Part shown: positions 19,793 to 31,176 of the stretch, one piece after another
Layout of the letters: every line of letters begins with the position of its first letter
Position numbering within the stretch: position 1 is the stretch's first letter
Assembly (NCBI GenBank): GCA_014529385.2
Contig: CM043944.1
Location: 70,108,895 to 70,172,894, forward strand
Direction: 5' to 3'
Source: Adiantum capillus-veneris
Lineage: Eukaryota > Streptophyta > Polypodiopsida > Polypodiales > Pteridaceae
Length of the DNA stretch: 64,000 nucleotides
Notes under the pieces: generated by a model
The model's input: the letters and a program-made list of their open reading frames with translations, nothing else
Database searches by the model: none
Told to the model about the DNA's origin: nothing
Program-made: the position numbers and the translations under genes

Positions 19793-20953
19793 GCTCCTGA
19801 TTGGGAGAAAGTTTTTTATGTAAATCCATCAGTAGGGGATGATGCCATTGGAGCCATGCTATTGCAAAAGGGGAAGGGCAGCCATTATATGAGGCCAGTG
19901 TATTGTGCAAGCCGAGTGAAGTTGGTAGCGGAGAGAAAGTTATCGGAAGTAGAGCTAGTGATGGCCAGTGTAATATTTTCTTGTCGACGATTTCGTCATT
20001 ACTTGCTACCACGGCCTTTTGTTTTCTTGACGAGTTATGCATTTTTGCCACAGTTAATTAATGGTACTAACATGTCAAATGTGGTGAAGAAATGGGTAAT
20101 TGAGCTGCAAGAGTTTGAGTTCTCTTTTCTAGTGGAAGATAGTACAAGGGCTACCCTAGCTGATTTGTTGACCTACAAGGAGAATCCCCTTATTGTTAAG
20201 GAAGAGGTGGTGAGAAAGGTAGTTGAAGAAGTGCCACAGATCAGCAATGCACATGTGTTGTTCTTTGATGGTTCATACAGAAAGAGCCATGATGCAGCTT
20301 CAGGGGGTATAGCACTTTATGATCCAGAGGGGAAGCTAGTATGCAAGAGAGGGTTCAAATTGGATGCGCATAGTAACAATGAGGCTGAATATGCTACATT
20401 GGAAGCCGGATTACACATTTGTTTGAAGCATGGGGTTCGAAGGTTGAGCATAAAAGGTGATGCCTTGTTAGTGGTGAAGCAAGTGCTGGGTGTGTGGAAG
20501 AGCAAGAACACCTCATTGAAGGAAATGTGCTTCAGAATTAAAGGCTTGTTAAAAAAGTTTGAAGCATGGAGTATCAGACACATTGAACGTGCTCTAAATG
20601 GAGAGGCACATGAAGCAGCTCAAGGCATGATTGGGGAGCTATTTGTGTTGAGGACCACTTTACCTCTTTATCATGGCCGGGAAAGTTTGGCTCAAGAAGA
20701 GGAGTTTTTGCTAACAGGAATCATTCCAAAGGAGATTCAGAAGTCTAAGAAGTATGGCTTTGTGCATAGAGCATACAGGTACAAATTGATTGGTGATGTC
20801 TTATACATGAAAGGGGCTGATCTCGTGTTGAGACGTGTACCTTGGCGGGAGGAGCTTTACAGAGTGTTGGAAGAGAATCACGAAGGCGCATGTGGTGGCC
20901 ATTTTGCTGTAAAGATCACCTTGCATAAGATTTTGCAAGAGGGGTATGTATGA
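19793..20953 (+). pseudogene. pol: Dual RNase H and integrase zinc domain of Tat-1
   Basis: Continues the pol frame after the TAG. First RNase H (about 19800-20190): NPSVGDDAIGAML aligns with the usual DAS-x-x-IGAVL, but the leading catalytic aspartate is absent, and the later acidic residue is also gone (LTSYAFL). Second RNase H (about 20250-20630): FFDGSY, NNEAEYA, GDALLVV and the C-terminal acidic/histidine region. Here the first three acidic positions are present, while the last site reads NGEAHEAA rather than the expected A-D. Next is the integrase zinc domain, H-x-x-A-C-G-G-H. The frame is closed by TGA at 20951-20953, where the array family has W in the same context (GFIWPSLH), so it is a TGG to TGA change. 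An extra archaeal-type RNase H is an established trait of Tat-lineage elements. Confidence 0.85.
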
Positions 20954-22045
20954 CCTAGTTTGCACAAGGATGTTCACCATTGGTGTAGGTCTTGCAATAG
21001 ATGTCAAGCATTTGGGAAGAGAGTGTTGGAGCCAGAGCTACGAAAAACCATTATGGCGTTTGATGTGTTTGAAAAGTGGGGGATTGATGCAATAGGCCCG
21101 TTACCTATCACAAGCAGGGGAAAAAGCTATATCTTGACGGCAGTGGACTATCTTTCTAGATGGGCAGAGGCTATAGCAGTAAAACAGATCACTGCAAAGG
21201 ATGTGGCAAAATTTGTGTATGATGAAATATGTTGCAAGTTTGGGGTGCCACTGGAGCTACTTTCAGATAAGGGGCCTGGCTTTAGAGCTAAACTGCTAGA
21301 TTTTTTATGTGCAAAGATGAAGATTAGGCACCAGCATACCACTCCTTATTACCCGCAGTGTAATGGCTTAAATGAAAGATTCAATGGTGAGTTGGTACAG
21401 ATTCTTTCGAAAGTGACAGAGCACCAAGGAAAGAATTGGGATTTGGAATTGCCTAGTGCATTATGGGCTTACCGTACTTCGGTGAAGACAGGTACAGGGT
21501 TTACTCCATTTCATTTGGTGTATGGAAAGGAAGCACTATTGCCTGTGGAGGTAGAGTTGCCTGCGGTCAAGATGTTAGAGAAGTTGCTTGGGCTGCCTAG
21601 TGATGCATTCAAAGAGAGGCTCTTGCAGTTACAAGAGGTCCAACTGGATAGGATGAGCGCATTGGAGCATTATGGGCAGATGCAGGATAAAGATTTGGCA
21701 AAGATAAATGAAAAGGTCAAAAGTAAGGGAATCAAGAAGCATGACTTGGTTTTGGGCTACAACAGTAAGCTGGACAACACCTTCCAAAAGAAGTTTCAAA
21801 TTAAGTGAGAAGGCCCTTTCAAGGTAGTAGAGTGTTTTCCAAATGGCACATGTCAGTTGGCTAACCTGGATGGTGTTCTACATAAGTCAAGGGTAAATGG
21901 ATTGCGTCTTAAATTGTATCATGCTAGATTGATGATGGTGAAGCAAGATGAGTTGTCGGTGGAGAAAGAAATGTTGGTGAAGGATGAGGAGACTTGTGAT
22001 GCGGCGAGTCTCATATCTCTCGTTGCTGCTGCTGATCATGAATGA
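20954..22045 (+). pseudogene. pol: Integrase of Tat-1
   Basis: Same register again. The zinc domain is completed by W-C-R-S-C-N-R-C. The catalytic core has the three acidic residues in GIDAIGPLP, LSDKGPGF and NGLNERFNGEL, a DD35E arrangement, followed by WAYRTSVKTGTGFTPFHLVYG. The enzyme would insert the cDNA into host chromosomes. A second TGA at 21806-21808 stands where Ty3 integrases have K-W-E-G-P-F, so again TGG to TGA. The C-terminal segment after it (CQLANLDG, SRVNGLRLK) ends at 22045, just before the polypurine tract. No chromodomain. Confidence 0.85.
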
Positions 22046-22055
22046 TCTAGCAGGC

Positions 22056-22070
22056 TAGGGGATGGGCAAA
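22056..22070 (+). promoter_or_regulatory. Polypurine tract of Tat-1
   Basis: TAGGGGATGGGCAAA, purine-rich, a few bases before the 3' LTR. Confidence 0.75.
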
Positions 22071-22073
22071 TTA

Positions 22074-23013
22074 TATCAGGAGTTTTTTGGAGCAAGGGAT
22101 TGCGCATATGTACATACCCATGCATGGTGCATCAAATAAAGTATTGCCCATTTTCCAGAGCCAGGTGGTTACGTGGGGCCCACATGTGTACAGGTAGGAC
22201 ACCATGTACATAGTGCATCGATTTTCATCGTTACTAGTACCATTGTGTTTTTCTACAATAATGAGGAGTTTATAGCGCGTAAAACTTCTCGAGGAAGCTA
22301 TCCGCGGGCCGACGACGTGAGGTCAGCAGGTGCGTCAGATGGCATCTAGTGGCGTCAGGAGGGCGAACGAAGTCAATATTTGCACGCGGATGAGGACGGA
22401 CACAACGTGGGTGTTTTCTGGTGAGAGTTATGCAGAAAGGTCATCATGAGGACCTTTTTTTGGGGCCACTTCACGTGGTGGCGAGGTGCATTATTGGAAA
22501 AAAGGTGAGTGCCAGGTGTGCGAATGATGCAAAAAGGTGACAACTATGCACTGCAAGGTCAGTTTTTGGCCTGTTCGGGGTCCGTTTGAGGTCATCTAAA
22601 AGGCCAAGGGTGCCCAACTAATAAAGATAAGTGTGGGAACTGAAAAAACTGAGAGAAGACCAGAAAAAACGTGGAGAAGAGAGGAGGAACAGCCGCAGCT
22701 GTGTTTTTGCTCATTTTGGAGCCTGTTTTGGCCGTAAAATGCTCATCCGAGGTCGGATTTGAGCACTTTGACATTGTAACTGGGGTTTTGGGCCGTTCCG
22801 GACGCGATGGCGCTGTCCATTTTGCCAAATTCCTCACTCTTTTCCTGCTGTTTTTCTGTGTAAGTTTCTCCTATGAGCGAAGTTCTGCTCCAGTTTGTGA
22901 TTGTATCTGGTATCTTTTACCCATATTGTGTGAGCTGTTTGCCCCATTGGTGTTGGCCCAAGCTCAATTGTATCTAAACATCAGAAATTCTCCTCTTTTG
23001 AGCTGAGTTTTTT

Positions 23014-23046
<33 letters not shown>

Positions 23047-23221
23047 TGTGTGGAGTGGGCAAGTGGATAGTCTCTCTCCTCTCACTCCAGAGGTGTGTTC
23101 CCTGTCTTGGCCAGGTGTGTTGTCTAAGCCGAGTGGTGCCCCATAGTGTGTGTGTGTATCTTCCCAAGAGTGTGTGTCGGGTCGTTATAGAGGCGCTGTG
23201 TGTGTTTCCATCCCGCTCACA
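22074..23221 (+). repeat. 3' LTR of Tat-1
   Basis: Begins TATCAGGAG, so the conserved TG start has mutated to TA; ends CGCTCACA. Otherwise near-identical to the 5' LTR. Confidence 0.93.
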
Positions 23222-23593
23222 ACGTATAATCGCGAGATACACAAACAGAGGGAGACAGTGCGAGAGAGCAATAGGGCAACTGTAGACGCACCTCCTAGAA
23301 TGGAGTGCTACGCCAGCACGGCGAGAGAGAAGAGAGGAGAGAAGAGGAGAGAAGAATACACAAACACTGGGTGCAATCTCCCCCCGTGCAAGAGTGACCT
23401 TTTCCCTCTTGCACGTATTTCATTTATAGATTTCTTGAATGGTCAAATTGAGTACAAACTGGCCGGTCGGTCATAAATGGCCAAAGCTCATAAAAGAGCA
23501 CTTGAATAATAAATTGTACAATATATATATTTCCATTCGCATAAGCCTAGCTCAGTCCAGTCTTTTCCACCTGTCAGCTGCAGTAAATATTTT
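23222..23593 (-). repeat. 5' LTR of element H, right fragment
   Basis: Starts with the ACGT target duplication and resumes the alignment to 10184-10548. The match ends near GCAGTAAATA, so about 20 terminal bases present in the left LTR are missing or replaced. Confidence 0.85.
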
Positions 23594-24700
23594 ATCCGAA
23601 AAATACAAAAAAAGTCTACAAATTCTCCACATATAGGGGAATAGTGCATCGAAATAAAATCATACAAATCACATTAATTCAATTGCAAAACAATTTCATC
23701 AATAAAATCAAGAGTAGACAATTAAACTGGCATAATTACCGACAAAATTAGGTAAAAAATTGATGCAATTGAAGTGTATAAATCCCTGTTTTGAGCACAA
23801 AAACATAGAAATTAATCATTACAACATCAATTATGCAATCAAAATATGAATCAATCATGCAAATTAAACACTTTTTTCGCACATACATACTAAAAAATTG
23901 GTAGTTTTTACCAATCTTTAGGTGCGCACACAAAAGGGTTAAACTTGTCGAATTTGCAATGTGACTTCACAAATCATCAGTTAAGCATGAGCACAACACA
24001 GATCAATCATCACAATTGAAAAATCATAACGCACACATTGATTTTAGTGCACAAATATGGGCAAAATAGTGCACACACACCTAAAATTAGCATACGCACA
24101 CTCAATCAGAATGCACACACACTAAATTTTAGTGCACACACATTTGAAATTGACCATCCAAACATGCAATTAATTCAATTAGGCACCCAATTAGCAATCC
24201 ACAATCACCAATTAGCAATTGAAACTTGTCAAATTCATACGCCACCAAATCTTAAAAATTTCGGCATTACGATGGCGTGCAAATGAGTAATCGCAAAATT
24301 TTCAATCCATTACATCAACATAGCATAGCATTACATTACATCATGGTGGGATTTCTACACAATTCTACACATCCTTAGATTCTGAGGAGGTTGAGAATAC
24401 CACCTTAATTACCTTTCCATTGAAGATCGATTGAATGGTCAAATGCTCAAATCCTTCATAGCAAGTTAGTAAGTTAGCAAAAATTAGTCAAATTAGCAAG
24501 GGGTTAGTGTGAAATTAGAGTGTGTAAACACACAATTAGCAAGATACGGTGACACATTAGAGAATTATGAACACATTGCTTCATGCACACACATTCAAAA
24601 TCCACAAAAACATAAACACACAAGTAAAATTAGCAGTGAAATTAGTGAGGGAACACATTCAATTATGCCACAATTACACTAGCGTAGGCCATCATCCCTA
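23594..24700. other. Non-coding AT-rich region with CA-rich words
   Basis: No gene. 24030-24150 is rich in GCACACA words. If the primer site at 24701 is real, this would be part of the leader and interior of a minus-strand Athila-like relic. Confidence 0.5.
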
Positions 24701-24712
24701 GAAACGTCGCCA
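24701..24712 (-). promoter_or_regulatory. Possible primer-binding site of an Athila-like relic
   Basis: Minus strand TGGCGACGTTTC, preceded by GACCGCCAACATT. The element at 61121 has GTAACCGCCTTAACATT before TGGCGCCGC, a very similar LTR end and primer context. This suggests a decayed relative in the opposite orientation. Confidence 0.4.
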
Positions 24713-24714
24713 AA

Positions 24715-25429
24715 TGTTGGCGGTCCCATCATTGCAATAGCTCCAATGACCAACAAAATTATCAATCCGGAGGGATAATCTACCCGGCTAGGACATGGAA
24801 ACACTCACACGGTTAGTGAGCTAATCGTGGCAACACAAATGGTTAACTCTACGAGGTGAGCTTCTCGGCCTATGGAGGAGCTAAGCCACAATGAAGGGCA
24901 ATCTCCATATCCACTTCTCTTCACCTCCAATCAACCCAATCACACACACTACGATTGCAAGATGCACACAACACTAATCCTAATGCAACACACTAATCGC
25001 AAGCACACACACATAGATCTATTGAGCACCACACTCCAATCAAACCTACATGCACACACAAGAAAAAGAGGGCAATCACACAAGATTAGAGAGGGATTAA
25101 CCACTAATTAGTTAAGATCTAGCTAATCTAAGCATCATAGGTAATCATAAGAAGCATGAGAGAGACATAGTGAAACAGAATGAATCATTGATTAGTGTTA
25201 ATCAAGTCTCATGAGCAAGGAGAAGTTCAAGGAATCCATAGCCACACACCTCAAGAGCTCTCACCAAAGAGTGCTCTCAACAAATGAGCTTGAGAATCCT
25301 AATTACTTTTACACACTACCTTATGTACGTAAGTTAAGAATATGCAATGTTCGGGTGCCCAAGGCCTTTAGGACTCCACCACTTACTAAATCTGCAACTT
25401 AAGCATAGTAACTGACCTATTCTTTACAG
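24715..25429 (-). other. Possible LTR relic, no gene
   Basis: Lies on the LTR side of the putative primer site and starts TGTTGGCGG in plus coordinates. No second copy is in the window, so the right boundary is unknown; the chromovirus LTR begins near 25430. No coding signal. Confidence 0.3.
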
Positions 25430-25603
25430 CTTGGATAGGAGACTAAGACGTAGGATCCTCCTCCCTACCGCCCTTTATACAGGCCTAGCTCCTAGCTCTT
25501 GCCCTAAGCGGATCCTTAGTCCACACTGGTCCAGTCCAGGCCCTTGGCCTAGGTCCCTGACCCCCTAGGTTGGGCCTTGCCCCGTAGGGCCCTTGTCCTG
25601 ACA
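25430..25603 (-). repeat. 3' LTR of a decayed chromovirus
   Basis: Aligns to the LTR at 56952-57128 from TAGGAGACTAAG to CTTGTCCTGACA. On the minus strand it starts TGTCAGGACAAG, directly after a polypurine tract. A TATA-like TATAAAGGG is on the minus strand near 25471-25480. The left (3') end is diverged. LTRs of about 175 bp are short but fit some chromoviruses. Confidence 0.75.
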
Positions 25604-25617
25604 TTACTCCCCCCTTA
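25604..25617 (-). promoter_or_regulatory. Polypurine tract of the chromovirus relic
   Basis: Minus strand CTTAAGGGGGGAGTAA directly before the LTR start TGTCAGG. It defines this LTR as a 3' LTR. Confidence 0.8.
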
Positions 25618-27110
25618 AGAAAAGTTTTTGTCCTCGAAAACAAAATTGGAGAACTTCTTCTTAAGAACACTAATGTTTTCCCAAGTGGCATCCCTCATGG
25701 ATCTAGCTGTTTGGTTGCCCGGAACACGGTTCCACAGGAGGTTCAATGAAACCAAGAGTAACATCTGGATTTTCCACATTGTTGTCCATTTGCAACCATC
25801 TAGTGTATAGACTCTATTTAGAACTCACATGAGCATGCTAAACGAGTTATCATGACAAAGATGTACCTGAAGAGTACCGCTTTTCACTTTCTGTGAAAGT
25901 AACTTGCTGACCTAACTCATCAGCCAAGTGTAAGTCCTTGACTTGTTCTCAAATTTCATCAGTAAACAACCCCACCCTAACGAGTGTCAAGGTTGAGAAC
26001 TTGACTTATACATGAAGAGACTACCGAGTCGCAACATGCATTAACTAATAGTAAGTAAACTCCAAGAAGAGCAATAAATGCTTACTGATTGGATCGCTTG
26101 GTGCTAATGTACGCACTTTGCTTATCCTTCAGCACAAGATTACTCTTTGTAATCTGCCTATCCCCTTGGATAACTGACAGTACTGAGGTGTGTTTTCCTC
26201 ATGGTTTACAGACAGTCGTCCCAGATGATTGGTAAACGGGGAATCACAGTAGTGTATAACATTGGTGAGGAATCAACAATGTCCGAAATAACCATCATGG
26301 TTAACTTGAAAAAATCCACAAACGCCCAAACCGAGCCATGACCTCTATTGGTGATCAGTAGACCCAAAAGTAATCTCCTAGAGATATTGAACTTAGAGTG
26401 CAAAATGCTTCATAAGCAACAACTTAAGGAATATGCATGCTGTTCCAAATCAGCCTTTGCTAAACACTAGGGCCCATAACACCTAGTGTGCATACATTTA
26501 GCAAAAACAAACCCGAACCTGTATATCCATAATGATCCTTGCCAATACTTATGGCAAATGTGATGCACCTAGCACGCATTAAAAGGAATGAAAATAGTTC
26601 TGAAAAGAAACTAAATACTTTTAGTTGCAATCTTTTGTAAGCCTTGCTGGAACGTCTGAATCACAATAGAAGGTGAAACATCGATCACTTCTAGATACAC
26701 AAAATGAAACTTTTTCATTAACAACTTATAGCCTTTCTATATGTATAAACAACCCTCTGTAATGTTGTTTAGCAATACTTGTAGCTGAACAAGTCATTGT
26801 AAGTATCCGACAATTTTTGGCCACCAAAATTGCTCCTGATACATTGTTCTGAAAATGGTCTAGAAAACATATTTGACCAGCACTTAGGGACTTTGTCGTG
26901 ACACATATTTGAAATAGGGGGCGCCAGTGTCAGTCCCAGAGACTCATATTCGCCACATGTGGAATATGTCTCAACTAAGGATGCTTGAAAAAGAACATCC
27001 TACAAGTACAAGATGTACTTGTGTGTGGAGGTAGCTCTAAACACTTTATGACAAGAGTGAGAGGGACCCTCATTCATTTCTCCACACTGGCTAAACCGAA
27101 CTCCTTGATT
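25618..27110 (-). pseudogene. Decayed chromovirus integrase with chromodomain tail
   Basis: Read from right to left on the minus strand. Near 27000-27100 the sequence matches the start of the integrase region of the relic at 58140-58200. About 26206-26350 encodes GHGSVWAFVDFF, a damaged GHDSVWVVVDQL-type core start. 26100-26160 matches the HAYISKK region at 57460. Just before the polypurine tract the minus strand encodes RDATWENISVLKKKF then FVFEDKNF, the recognisable end of a chromodomain (ATWE ... F-x-x-F-x-x-EDK). Numerous stops and indels. Chromodomains steer integration to particular chromatin in intact chromoviruses; this copy is dead. Confidence 0.65.
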
Positions 27111-28580
27111 TCCTAGACCATGTTGTATCCCATGTGACAACATGTGCCAAATCGAATCCTACAAGTGGATTCATAACAGCGTAATGTAGTCTGGACACTA
27201 CGACCCAAAATACTTGTTTGGACATGCCCTTGGCATGGCCATGGGGATTGAACTGAAAGGTCAGTCACCCGTATTGTACTCTCCCCCTGTGAAAAAACCA
27301 AGCAACAATGCACTAGAAACCCTGGGTGTTGCCTTCGCCATCAAAACCCGTTGGGTAGAATCTACGTAGGCAAACCCCTTGGTATGACCCTTTGTAGAAA
27401 CTGCTCAACTAGCAGGTAACGATAACCAACCTAGTTAACCGTGTACAGAATGATGAGAATTAACTTGAAAAGTTGAATCTTTCCGCTACCGTGTGGTAGA
27501 TTATGGAATTCTTTCCTTGAAAGTATAACGAGAATAGATCAAACTATGATCCTCAATGCCTATGAGGAGATGTAGCAATTACCCGCCGGGTCTTACCCCA
27601 AACCAGTATTTCCATAGGCAATCTGTAGTGCTATAGAGGGATCCGGATATCCACACAAGTGAAATGGCTAGCTCTTATGGACAGCCATGCTGTCTCCACC
27701 TATTGCTGCGTCTATACTCCGTGGTGGAGATCAGCTGATGGGAGTTTAAGGTTATCAAAAACCCAACTCGAGTACTGCACTGAAAACATGTAGTGCAAAA
27801 TGATACTCTAAACATCCGTGATGATAGGACTCTTCCTTGTCAATTAACGTCAATGTGTACTCCATTGGGTAGAGCTGTTCGATCTTGAGAACAATCATCC
27901 AAGGAATACCAACAATTGGGTCTTACCCTAGATTTAACAATGGCTCTTAGCTAGTGTGTGGCTCATAGTCCTCATGGAAATTAGTGTTCAATCGTTGAAC
28001 CGATGAAGACTAATGTGGATGGAATCTTGCCCAATTTCTAGCTGAGAGAAAGAGAATAAGAGCATGCTAGGCTAAGGAACTTTCCTTAATGTTTTAGAGT
28101 GTGTACCCAAGCTATGTGCTCTTACGCATCTTATGCCTAAATTGCAGCTTATCGTATAAGCATTCCACAGCTTTCCGGTATGACTCTCATCGAGAGAGGT
28201 AACCGAAGAACAAAAAACTCATTGCGATCCACCTACCATACAAGGGTCGTGATTGTATGAGGAGGACTTAGCATTGGCACTTTGCCCGCCCGTCCATCCT
28301 TATTCCGTCCTTGACAGAGTTGCGAGCGTGACAGCGGAAGCGTAATGCATGAAGTGGTAGAATTGAATCCACCTCACTAGCATGCCTTGCATGCAAAATT
28401 GTAAGCCCTTGTGGAGAGTGATGGCATCAACCGTGAGAACCAAAACCATAAGTGCCGTGCACAGTTTAGACTGGTAAGGATTCTGTGAGTGATATTCCCT
28501 ATTTTCCAAGTTCCTCGAAGCCTTGCTCCATATAAAATTGACAAAGAACTTTGCTTTGCACAATGATAGTAATTGCCAAG
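27111..28580. other. Unrecognised, probably decayed chromovirus interior
   Basis: By position this should hold the RNase H and RT of the same relic, but I could not read an RT or RNase H motif in any frame. It ends where the first LTR of the array begins; the last five bases before it are CCAAG. Confidence 0.4.
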
Positions 28581-30650
28581 TGAGGGCGAGCTTTTTGAAA
28601 TGGGGCCTCTAAACCCAAACCAATGGGCCTACCCTCACAAAATGTTCGTAAAGAGGTACACACACTACTTGGGGCACAACCTTCTTTTGGGAGTGGAGAA
28701 GGAAACCAATCAAAATAACACTTGCACTCACCCACTCAAGCAACACACTTTGAAAATCCCTTACTCTATATACACTTTGGACACTTGAACACCATCAACG
28801 ATTATGCAACCCAATGCCGTGCATCAAATGAAATATGCAATTTGTGGAATAGCATTCACCTTCTCCCCATAAGAATACCCATAATACATCCAAACTCCTC
28901 CTCTCTCAAGCACTCATCAAAAAGTCATGCGCACAAGACTTGCCTCTCAAACACACAAGAGAATCACTTACAAACTAACACACTTTGCATAGAGAGCTCA
29001 TCTCCATCTATGCAATGCCGTGACACAAATCAAATCACCATGAGAGGTAGCCACATGCATATGTAATGAAGCAAAAGAGAGTTGGAGTGAGAAATTTCTT
29101 TAGACCAATTAAATAAGTGTGGAGAAACAAACCAATGGTAAATTGAGAATAGAACACTTACTTGATTTCTCGCACACCTTTTAAGGGGAGGACAGACGCT
29201 AGCTAACCATCACGAATTGCGACACTTGAAAGTTTTGAAGATGATTTAATGATCACTAACATAACCATGAGAGAGATCATGATGTATTTACAAGTTATTG
29301 AGGTGCTACAAATGATTTATTGGGTTGATGGAGTAAGAGATTGTAGAGTAGAAAGAGTGGAGGATAGAATTGCACTTCCTCCAAAGAGGAGGGTTAGGAG
29401 GGAGGATGTGAAAGAGGGAGAGTTGGGGTTTTCTCTACTATTGATCAAGAAACAACATGAAGTTGAAAATATAGGTGTGTGTCCTTGAGTCTCTCCAAGG
29501 GGGGCTATTTATAGTTGTGTAGGAGTGGGATTATGCTACACTTAATTAGGGTGAGTGATTAGCCCTAATTAAGTGTCCTTTGACCACTCATTGAATATTG
29601 GACATAAAAGGGACTATTTATTCACCAAAAATATCATTTTAGACCGTGAAGGCTCCATAGGGGTACATAATGTAAGTGGGCCCCACCATGAGGCCCTACG
29701 GGTGACTCCTGCGGGGTATCTCAACTTGTCTGTTTTGGCATTTAGAAAGCATCTGTAGGTTGGTCCCATCACATGCAAGTGACCTTGAAAACTCATTGCT
29801 CTTCTAGAAGATGAGTAGGGGAAAAATAAGATCTCACCCTCTTGATTTACTTGATTTACAGTTCCCTTTTGCTACGAATCTGACAGATTTACACTATTTT
29901 GACCATAACTTTTTACCTGTAGCTCGGAATGACATGCTTCAAAAGGAAAATTTGACCTTCTCAACATGTTTGATATGAATTTGGACTATTCTTCATGCCC
30001 ATGCACCAAGGAATTCGTTTTGGAAGGTCCACACTAGGCTAGGGAACCTTTTGCTTCCAAGTCTTCTTGTATGGGCCCTTTGCTTGTATGCATCCAAGGG
30101 GAATCATGCTTTTTCAAAAGGCTATGATGCTTAAACAAATAGAGGAGGGCCCAATATTATTTTCTTGTGAAAAGAATATACAATTGGAGTCTTTTTGAAA
30201 AGAGAAAAACTACATTTATATTCTTAAGAGATATTGGGCCACCTATGTAGGGGGCATAGAAGACTTGTAGAGATGGACCATAATCTTTGGTAAAGACAAG
30301 TGGAGAGTTGATTTCCATGGTAATTTATCTATATGGGATGGAAAATGGATATATTATTTTTCTACTACTAATTCACAAGAGGTAAGAAAGTTTGGGGGTA
30401 GATAGTTGGTTATTGTACGCTTACTTTTATTTACAAAGCAAAAAAGAAAAGGGTGGTAATATAAATATATGACTAAGGTGACATTTTTGGGAAGAGTACA
30501 ATGTATGTGTCGCCACAAAGGTTAAACGAAGAGGGGGGATTTACTCTAGATAACTTAATAACGTAGAAAAATATATACACATATGAGGACGAGGATGTTG
30601 AGTCGGCTGAAAAATATTGCAAAAAGATGGTTACCATTTTATGCCACTCA
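28581..30650 (-). repeat. LTR1 of the array
   Basis: TGAGGGCGAG to GCCACTCA, 2070 bp, the most diverged of the four. A minus-strand TATA box (CTATAAATAG) is at 29505-29514. It is the 3' LTR of interior A. Confidence 0.93.
29505..29514 (-). promoter_or_regulatory. TATA box in LTR1
   Basis: CTATAAATAG on the minus strand, about 1.14 kb from the LTR 5' end. The same element is at 37597-37606, 45814-45823 and 54031-54040. Confidence 0.65.
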
Positions 30651-30654
30651 TATT

Positions 30655-30668
30655 AGCCCTCCCCCAAG
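30655..30668 (-). promoter_or_regulatory. Polypurine tract, interior A
   Basis: Minus strand CTTGGGGGAGGGC, four bases from the LTR. Identical tracts are at 38743-38755 and 46960-46972. Confidence 0.8.
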
Positions 30669-31176
30669 CCTAGAGATATTCATATCCATTAGACCTGCTT
30701 TTCATTACCTCAATTCCATAAATCGGAGATGGGAGGGTTGCCTTGGGTATGTTCAGATTCCAAAGCTGGTTCTTCTTTGCACATCAAAGCTTTAAAAATA
30801 GGTGGAGCATTTGCCAAGCCCAAGGGAGCCATGCCAATTTGGAGCTTAGACGATGTAGGCAGATGACTTCCTATCAACGGATTGATACGTTGAAAGTATG
30901 GCTTTAATCTCCATCCATTGACTCTGGTCTTGTGGAGTTTTCTGATAAATCTGCTAATCTGTAACTACCATTCCCAAACTTTGTTTTTATCATGAAAGGT
31001 TCCTCCCATCTTTGCAAAAAAATTTTGTCAAGTCGAGAATCAAGTCGGTTATCATAGCGAAGAACCAATATACCTTCCTTCAATCCTTTCCCCTTGAGCT
31101 TCTTGTTGATTTTATCCCTTTGGCTTGTCGCTTTGGTGATGTAGTGATCAATGGACTCTTCTCTATCTAGCTCAAG

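Larger units (their letters stand above)
14492..23221 (+). mobile_element. Tat-1: structurally complete Ty3/gypsy OTA-clade retrotransposon
   Basis: 8.73 kb: LTR (14492-15630), primer site, leader with a small conserved ORF, gag, protease-RT-RNase H-second RNase H-integrase, polypurine tract, LTR (22074-23221). The domain order PR-RT-RH-INT is Ty3/gypsy; the second RNase H between RH and INT is a Tat-lineage trait; the RT box FMDDF resembles Athila. The two LTRs differ by roughly a dozen substitutions plus a TG-repeat length change over about 1.14 kb, so insertion was fairly recent. It sits inside an LTR of element H. The coding frame has four stops and no frameshift. Confidence 0.93.
10084..23593 (-). 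mobile_element. Element H: LTR retrotransposon with non-coding interior, split by Tat-1
   Basis: Two copies of one ~480-bp sequence lie at 10084-10568 and at 14391-14491 plus 23222-23593, the second being interrupted by Tat-1. A tRNA-Met-type primer site (14378-14389) abuts the right copy, and a purine-rich tract abuts the left copy (10569-10580 in plus coordinates). This fixes the orientation as minus: 5' LTR on the right, 3' LTR on the left. The interior of about 3.8 kb has no recognisable gag or pol. It therefore resembles a large non-autonomous LTR element or a very old one, but the LTR copies are still easily aligned, which favours non-autonomous. I see no clear target-site duplication, since the right end lacks the last ~20 bp. 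Confidence 0.75.

Noticed and set aside
28722-29066. Plus-strand ORFs at the start of the LTRs (also 36574-37158, 44787-45137, 53004-53354)
   Set aside because: The ORF is truncated differently in LTR3 and LTR4 by a one-base change, and it runs from interior into LTR; no domain.
29249-29488. 79-codon plus-strand ORF open in all four array LTRs (also 37341, 45558, 53775)
   Set aside because: It is antisense to the element and the LTR copies are too similar for openness to be evidence; several changes between copies alter the protein.
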